A stretch of 64,000 nt of DNA from NCBI GenBank assembly GCA_032629725.1, contig JAFEVB010000012.1, forward strand, positions 496,001 through 560,000, written 5' to 3'. Each line of letters opens with the position of its first letter. Within the stretch, counting starts at the first letter, position 1. The notes under the pieces were generated by a model. That model did no database searches and was not told the origin of the DNA. It saw only the letters and a program-made list of their open reading frames with translations. This document shows, piece after piece, positions 58,180 to 64,000 of this stretch. The DNA is from Gremmenia infestans. Its lineage: Eukaryota; Ascomycota; Leotiomycetes; Helotiales; Hamatocanthoscyphaceae. The position numbers and the translations under genes are program-made.

Positions 58180-61100
58180 ATGGAGGGCCAGTCTCCGGCA
58201 GGTAATTCTCAATATCAATATCAGTCGGCACAGTGGTCGCGACTTGTGCGGCGGAATACACTTGCAGACACCTCGCCACCAAATCTTCCCCCAAGTCTCG
58301 CTCCCACATCTCAGCTTTCTCCGCACCTCGACTTGCTCCCCATCCTCCTCCCACAACAATCGTCCTATCACCAATTTCAGCTTGCTCAGTATAACAGACT
58401 CCTCACGTCAGGAAGAGCAACTCCACTTCCCCCTTTACTATCCGCGCAACATATACAGGCTGTGCCTGGATCACGCACCGGCTCAAGACCTAGCTCAAGG
58501 CCATCTTCAAGGCCGAGCTCAAGCAGCGGCAACACGGCAAAAAGCACAAAATTTCCGGCGAGGGGAGGTCATGGGAATAAAGAGTCACGAAGACCCAGTA
58601 AAGGCGAGCCCACGCTCGTGACCCAGAAGGAGTCTTCAGCCACCATGCCGGGGAAGATGCTGGACCTGTCAAACCAGCTGCCCAATCGACCTCTAATACA
58701 GCATCAAAATACAAATTTCTCTCAGCAATCGAGCTCCGTCCCCTCAACACCGCATCAACATGCGAGACAATTCTCTTTCGAGTCAAGAGAGCCTTCTCCC
58801 AATGCCACAAATAGTCACTCTCCGCGCTCTGCATACTCCGAATCTAATATTACCCTCCCTTCAAGAGCAATTTCGGGCGGTGGTCCCCGAGGAGGATGTC
58901 GGTACGAAACTGCTATGGCACATACAAAGCGACGAATACCTTACAGCATTGGAAGCGAACGATTAGAAAAGCTGAGCGCTTCCAGTATCAAGAGCAAGCT
59001 ATCCCAAGATGAGGAGAGAACCCTTTCAACAGATATGAGAGAACTTTATGACCGGTTATTGCCCACCACAGACAGTGAGGATAGGAGGAAACAGCTGGTG
59101 CAGAAACTAGAGAAGCTGTTCAACGAGGAATGGCCTGGACATGATATACAAGTTCATGTCTTTGGTTCATCTGGCAATCTACTTTGTACAGATGAATCAG
59201 ACGGTTAGTGAAATAGTTTACCCGATTGGAGAATTTGCTAAAGAATTATAGTGGATGTATGCATAACCACAAACTGGAAGGAGTTAGAGGGTGTTTGCGT
59301 CATTGCAGAGCTTTTAGCAAAGAGTGAGCACTATCTACTTCTCTGCGAGACAAAGCTAATTTTTCTCCAGATGGGATGGAAAAAGTCATCTGCGTTTCAA
59401 CGGCTAAGGTACCCATTGTTAAGGTCTGGGATCCGGAAACGCGCCTTGCATGCGACATGAATGTCAACAATGTCGAAGCGCTGGAGAATACTCGAATGAT
59501 TAAGACCTATGTGCAAATAGACCCTCGAGTACGACAACTAGCTATGATCATTAAACATTGGACAAAGAGAAGGATAGTGAATGATGCAGGTAGGCGAAAA
59601 TAGGAGCTTTTCATACCTACAAACCTTTCTAACATCTAGCAGGCTTTGGGCTCACCATTAGCTCGTATACTTGGATATGCATGATCATCAACTTCCTTCA
59701 AAGTCGCAGTCCTCCCATTCTTCCCGCTCTTCATCAACGCCCCCACCTGAAACTACCTGTTCAAGCTGGACAAGGAAGCGAGTTTGCGGACGACTTAGAT
59801 GCGCTGCAAGGGTTTGGTCAAAAGAACAAAGAGACAGTAGGGGAACTTTTGTTCCAATTTTTCCGATTTTATGGTCACGAGTTTGACTACGACAAGCACG
59901 TAGTTTCGGTCAGGAATGGAAAACAGATATCCAAGGTCGAGAAGAAGTGGCATTTGGGAAACAACAATATGCTCTGTGTCGAGGAGCCATTCAAAGTGGT
60001 TCGTAATTTAGGGAACACAGCAGACGATACCTCATTTCGAGGGCTGCATTTAGAGATCAGACGTGCGTTCGATTTAATCTCACAAGCAAAGCTTGAAGAA
60101 TGTTGCGAGCAGTATCAATATCCCAAGGAGGAAGAACGAATATGGGAGAAACCAGCGCCGAAGCCAAAACCTATCTTACGCAGTACTTCGCAATCGAATC
60201 GCGGTGGGAGAGGCGCTCATCGTGGTAATCGTCATACCAACCGGAATGGCAATAACAATCGAAGATCGTCAAGCAGCACATTCGACAGCTCTTCTTCGTA
60301 TAATGGTGGCCTTCCACCAAATATGACGGCGCAAGATGTGTGGCTTCAGCGACAAGCTCAGGCTCAATTACACAACGACTTGTACACAACTTATTCGGTC
60401 TTGCAAGCGCAGGAGAATAGCCTGCGGATGCAATTATATAACCAATCTCAAGGCTATATGCAGGCGCAGCAAAGCCCAGGGTATTCGCAGTCGCAGCCAG
60501 GTCAAAGTAGTACTGGAGGAATCAAATACCAAACTGCGGATCGGAATCGAACGAGCTCGTTTGACCAGGCGCCGCAGTCAGCCCCGATGCGTAATGAGAT
60601 GTTCTTTTACCCTATGCCATACCCAGGTTCACCAATGTATGGCTATCAGAGTCCAAATACGAACCCTTCCTCGCCATCACTCACCGCCGCCGTACCGGAA
60701 TTAAGGCGAAGTATGCACAGATCAAGCATCACAAATGGTTCCGGTGCAGCAGGGCAATCCTCAAGCTCAATGCGGTCACATTCACAGCCTGCTGCTCGTT
60801 CCACCCCCTCTCAACTATCAGTTCCGGGGTTGCCCAGTTCTGGACTTGGTATTTACCAAACGTTACGGCAGGCAAATGGAGCTCCTATCCCCAGTTTTAT
60901 TGCCGACGAAAATTCCGAGGCGGGCTTCGAGTCAACAACAGCATCTATTTCGACCAGCCCCCCTGAGGATAATACGCCAAAGCAGTATGTCGGCTACTAT
61001 GTGAATGAACCCGCTCCAAGTTCAAGACGAAGGGAACCTAACATAATGGCTATCCCTTCCTTTGGCGATCTCTACCAGAGTCGGCGTAGGTTATCGACAG

Positions 61101-62077
61101 ATCGGCTACCACAGTCGATTTTAGACCGAATGAAGCGGCCTTCTCGATCTCCGTCACCACTAGGCCATGACCGGTCGTTTTCTACTGGTGCTCATTCGGC
61201 CCCCCTCTCTGCTGTTCCCTCGCAACAAAGTGTGTCGAGCTCCAACCTCCGTGCACTGAACCAGGCCCCATTGGTAGTGAATGGAACCAATGTGCCGGCA
61301 CCCGTGTCAATTCCAAATTGGCAAGCTTCTGTTAGTGTTAATTCGAGGGCTGTAGAAGGGAGTGATACCCCAATTGGGTCAATGGACTCGATGTCCCAGG
61401 CGTCGGTGAGCGATATTTCAGGTGATCAAGATCACTCCGGCCAGGTTACACCCAAAGAATATCGATCCGAGGGCAGAGTCGAACCTCCTATGGTTGTGAA
61501 TGGGTCTAATCCACAAATATACGATGTCTCTTCAACGAACCCAGGTCCCGTTCCTCCTGCAATCAATATACCAAGCGGCTTGACTGCTGCAGATCTTTTC
61601 AACCATTCTCGACTTTCTCCAAACTCTCGAAATCGATTAGCTCGACAAAATGGTGGCATGTCTCCCCTCGACATTGGTGCAAGCCAATTTGAGTTGCCTC
61701 GCGATGAAACGTCACACCTTTCCCCCGTTTTCGAAACCCAAACTCCATCGCCAACTGCGAGTCGAAAGTTTGAACCTTTAATTGACCTAAGGGCAAATGG
61801 GCACCCTGCGAGGGCTTCGGCGGACAGAAATGATCTTCTGAAATCTGCACAGAACCTCAGCGTTGCTCATGGTAGCCAAAGCAGAACCCCCACTGCGGCT
61901 CAGAATGGGCATACAAGAGGTGCTAAGAGCGAAGGTAGTGGGCCAGGTACTTGGCAAAAGGCCCCAAACTCGAAGGGCAAGAAAAAGGGATCTTCTGCAG
62001 ACAATAGGGGTACTGCGAATGGCCAAGCTCAGGTTGAGAGATTCCCAAAAGACGACTCGGAGCGAAAGGGTGGTTAG
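58180..62077 (+). CDS. Cid1/Cid13-type terminal nucleotidyltransferase (non-canonical poly(A)/poly(U) polymerase)
   Basis: Adds A or U residues to RNA 3' ends, affecting mRNA turnover; usually cytoplasmic. Four exons (58180-59203, 59252-59323, 59371-59589, 59643-62077) join in frame to 1249 residues. Residues 1-265 are disordered, with Arg-Pro-Ser-Ser repeats. The nucleotidyltransferase domain has VHVFGSSGNLLCTDESDVDV (catalytic GSS and D-x-D across intron 1, about residues 327-346), CVSTAKVPIVKVWDPETRLACDMNVNN, and IDPRVRQLAMIIKHWTKRR. The joined GFGLTISSYTWICMIINFLQ follows. The PAP-associated domain, with ETVGELLFQFFRFYGHEFDY, lies near 515-590. The last 600 residues are Ser/Gln/Asn/Pro-rich. 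RNA and nucleotide preference cannot be decided by eye. Confidence 0.92.
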
Positions 62078-64000
62078 ATACCGGATCATCTCCAATGCGA
62101 ACTGAACGAAGGCTGCAGATTCTTAGGAATACCTGTAGCCATGCGACACCTCTCGTGCCGAGTTTCTCAAATGAACTTGCGCGATGGGTTTGTGCCAGCC
62201 TCCCGTCAATTTGGTTTCCTTTGCATCTATGCCTTTGATTCCATCTGATGTGCCTAATCAGCATGTTCCTAAGGATTTTCATGACTTGTACAGATGGCAG
62301 GGCAGTGATTGCTCTGGTTTTCACAATGGCATCGGCGTGTTTTATGGCGACAATTTCTGATTCGAAAAAAGCTCTGATGAACAATGAACTATGAACAGCC
62401 ACTCATCCATGGCAACGAAGCCGATGGAAAATCTACGTCTCGAGAAAGATGAATCTTTTTGTTTGTGTGTAAATTGATGCATTTGCGAGCGGGTACCGGG
62501 GCCAGGGTTTGTGTTGGTTTTTTTCTTGGACTTCATTCTCTTTTGTGTTTTCTCCTTAGCAGGTCTGGGATTGGCATGGCTGGCATGGCATTTCCCCCAT
62601 CATTGCATACTGCATATACGATCTTCATCTGATGAATACAAGGGGTGGAATGAATACGAGAAAATAAAGGGTGTTTGGCTGGGCGGGCATGGCATCCTTT
62701 GATTGTATGTTTATAACAATATTTCGGGGTTTTTCTTTACGAGTGAGATGAGATGAGTAGGGAAGTGATACCCTACGTAACGGCGGAGCTGTCGATATGA
62801 GTGAAGCAAAGCGTATAGCAGCGGATGATAAATAAAAGGAAAATTTAAAATGTTCAAAATGTGTATGAGAAGTCGAGAAGATGTAAATTCATGCCAAGCA
62901 TGAATTAGTGCAAGATTCATGTCGGCTCCTCCAGCGCCTTGGTTCGATCTTCAACATAAAATGTCAACATTAGCATAACGGGAGGCACAAGATTCTTTCA
63001 AAGCAGCCCGATACTCTTCCCTTCGCCATGCTACTTCGACCATTCGTGCCTCATCCGCACGCAATCCCTTCAACTGGCACCCAGCCCCTCGGCTTTCCCC
63101 TACGTCCCTATCAACTCCGCGTCACGTCTTCCCCTTTTCTATCCTAAAAAGCCGCCACATCCCCCCCTTTTCTCCTCGATTGTCCTGCCATATCCTTAAT
63201 TCAGGCTTTGAATATGATATATATATAACACTTAGTGTGCGGAAGTACTCATGCTCGTACACTAGCGTTTTTTGACTGGGAAGGTGGGTGGGTGCGGCAT
63301 TTTGTTCGAGGTGTCGCGTTTATGCAACGCAAGGCTTGACTTTTAAGCCTTCTTGCATGTGGAATGTTGGTAGGGGAGATGTTGGTATAAGGTTCTATTT
63401 TAGTTTTTAGACCTTTGGACTTTGATAGAGCTGGCGGGTTGGAATTTGGTATTGTGGTTTTAGTTGTGGTTTTGAAGGGATTAAGTGAAGTGAAGTAACG
63501 AGAGGAAATTTAAAATTGCAAGTTCGGTGCAGTGAGGTAGGTACAAGCAGAGTCTAGAGTGAAGATGGTTTGGGATAAGTAAAGAAATATAAAGACTCAT
63601 ATCGCAGATATAAAATTGTGGGCAGTGTACGTGAGATATACTATACCAGGACCTCTTCACTAGTAGTCTTCAAACAAGTAAACGATTGCGCAACCAGCAC
63701 AGAATTTCACGTGAAGCTGATGTTACAATTTCGAAGTCAGCGCTGTGATTAGATACTACTTTATGCATGCTATAGATATAGATATGAAGGAAAGAGTCAA
63801 GACAAGCTTCGAGCACTCAGGAGAGGCGAAGAAATCTGATGCTAGATCATATCATGTGACTCACCACCCCCTGAATTCAGGGGTCCACACACCAGTCGCG
63901 ACACTGTTCCGTTTCAAGCTCGCAAGAGAAGCGTGAGCGCGTCGCCCTCAAAAGACCTGGTACTCTAAAGTAAGTTGTATCCTGCTCTTGCATCCTGATT
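62078..64000. other. Right-hand gap to the window end
   Basis: About 1.9 kb without a supported gene. The first part is likely the 3' untranslated region of the Cid1-like gene. Frames at 62511-62702, 62711-62920 and 63745-63936 are short and motif-free. A short TA run lies near 63214-63227. Confidence 0.5.

Overview
This window is nuclear DNA from a filamentous ascomycete fungus. The genes are split by many short introns (about 45-150 nt, GT...AG with CTAAC/CTGAC-like branch points). The encoded proteins (Vps34, Nse4, DNA polymerase eta, Och1-type mannosyltransferase, Pfa5, an RfeG-like protein, a Cid1/Cid13-type nucleotidyltransferase) are the usual Pezizomycotina set. A Leotiomycetes-like host is my impression from protein similarity as remembered and was not tested. 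No prokaryotic features, rRNA, CRISPR array or intact transposon was seen. Most long open frames here are antisense shadows or chance frames. All coordinates below come from splicing exons by eye, and every full model closes in frame.

Region 1 (about 1.0-10.0 kb) is a purine-nitrogen salvage cluster. On the minus strand are a DUR3-type urea permease, a DAL3-type ureidoglycolate lyase and a PuuE-type allantoinase. Diverging from them is an NCS1 permease of the uracil/allantoin class. Together these would import allantoin (or a related base), open it, release urea from ureidoglycolate and import urea. The two main promoter regions carry GATA-factor sites and perfect CCG-N5-CGG palindromes, which suggests AreA-type nitrogen control plus a pathway-specific Zn2Cys6 regulator. 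Allantoicase and urate oxidase are not in the window.

Region 2 (11.0-15.9 kb) has VPS34 (PI3-kinase) and NSE4 (SMC5/6 kleisin) diverging from a 434-bp promoter.

Region 3 (15.9-31.6 kb) is gene-poor. Its recognisable contents are three small minus-strand genes for cysteine-rich, putative zinc-ribbon proteins sharing a W-x-C-C...C-x2-C-x-H-x2-C-x2-C pattern (20.6, 22.3-22.8 and 28.5 kb) and, among them, the palmitoyltransferase PFA5 (24.5-26.4 kb). This dispersed family is the least explained content of the window.

Region 4 (31.6-48.3 kb) carries DNA polymerase eta, an RfeG-like protein with a probable GC-AG intron, a mitochondrial ACSF2-like acyl-CoA synthetase, an Och1-like GT32 mannosyltransferase, two small hypothetical genes, and a conserved low-complexity ascomycete protein of unknown function.

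Region 5 (48.3-64.0 kb) starts with 6.5 kb of apparently gene-free DNA. It is followed by a four-helix membrane protein, a repeat-bearing intergenic stretch, a 1249-residue Cid1/Cid13-like terminal nucleotidyltransferase, and a final 1.9-kb gap.
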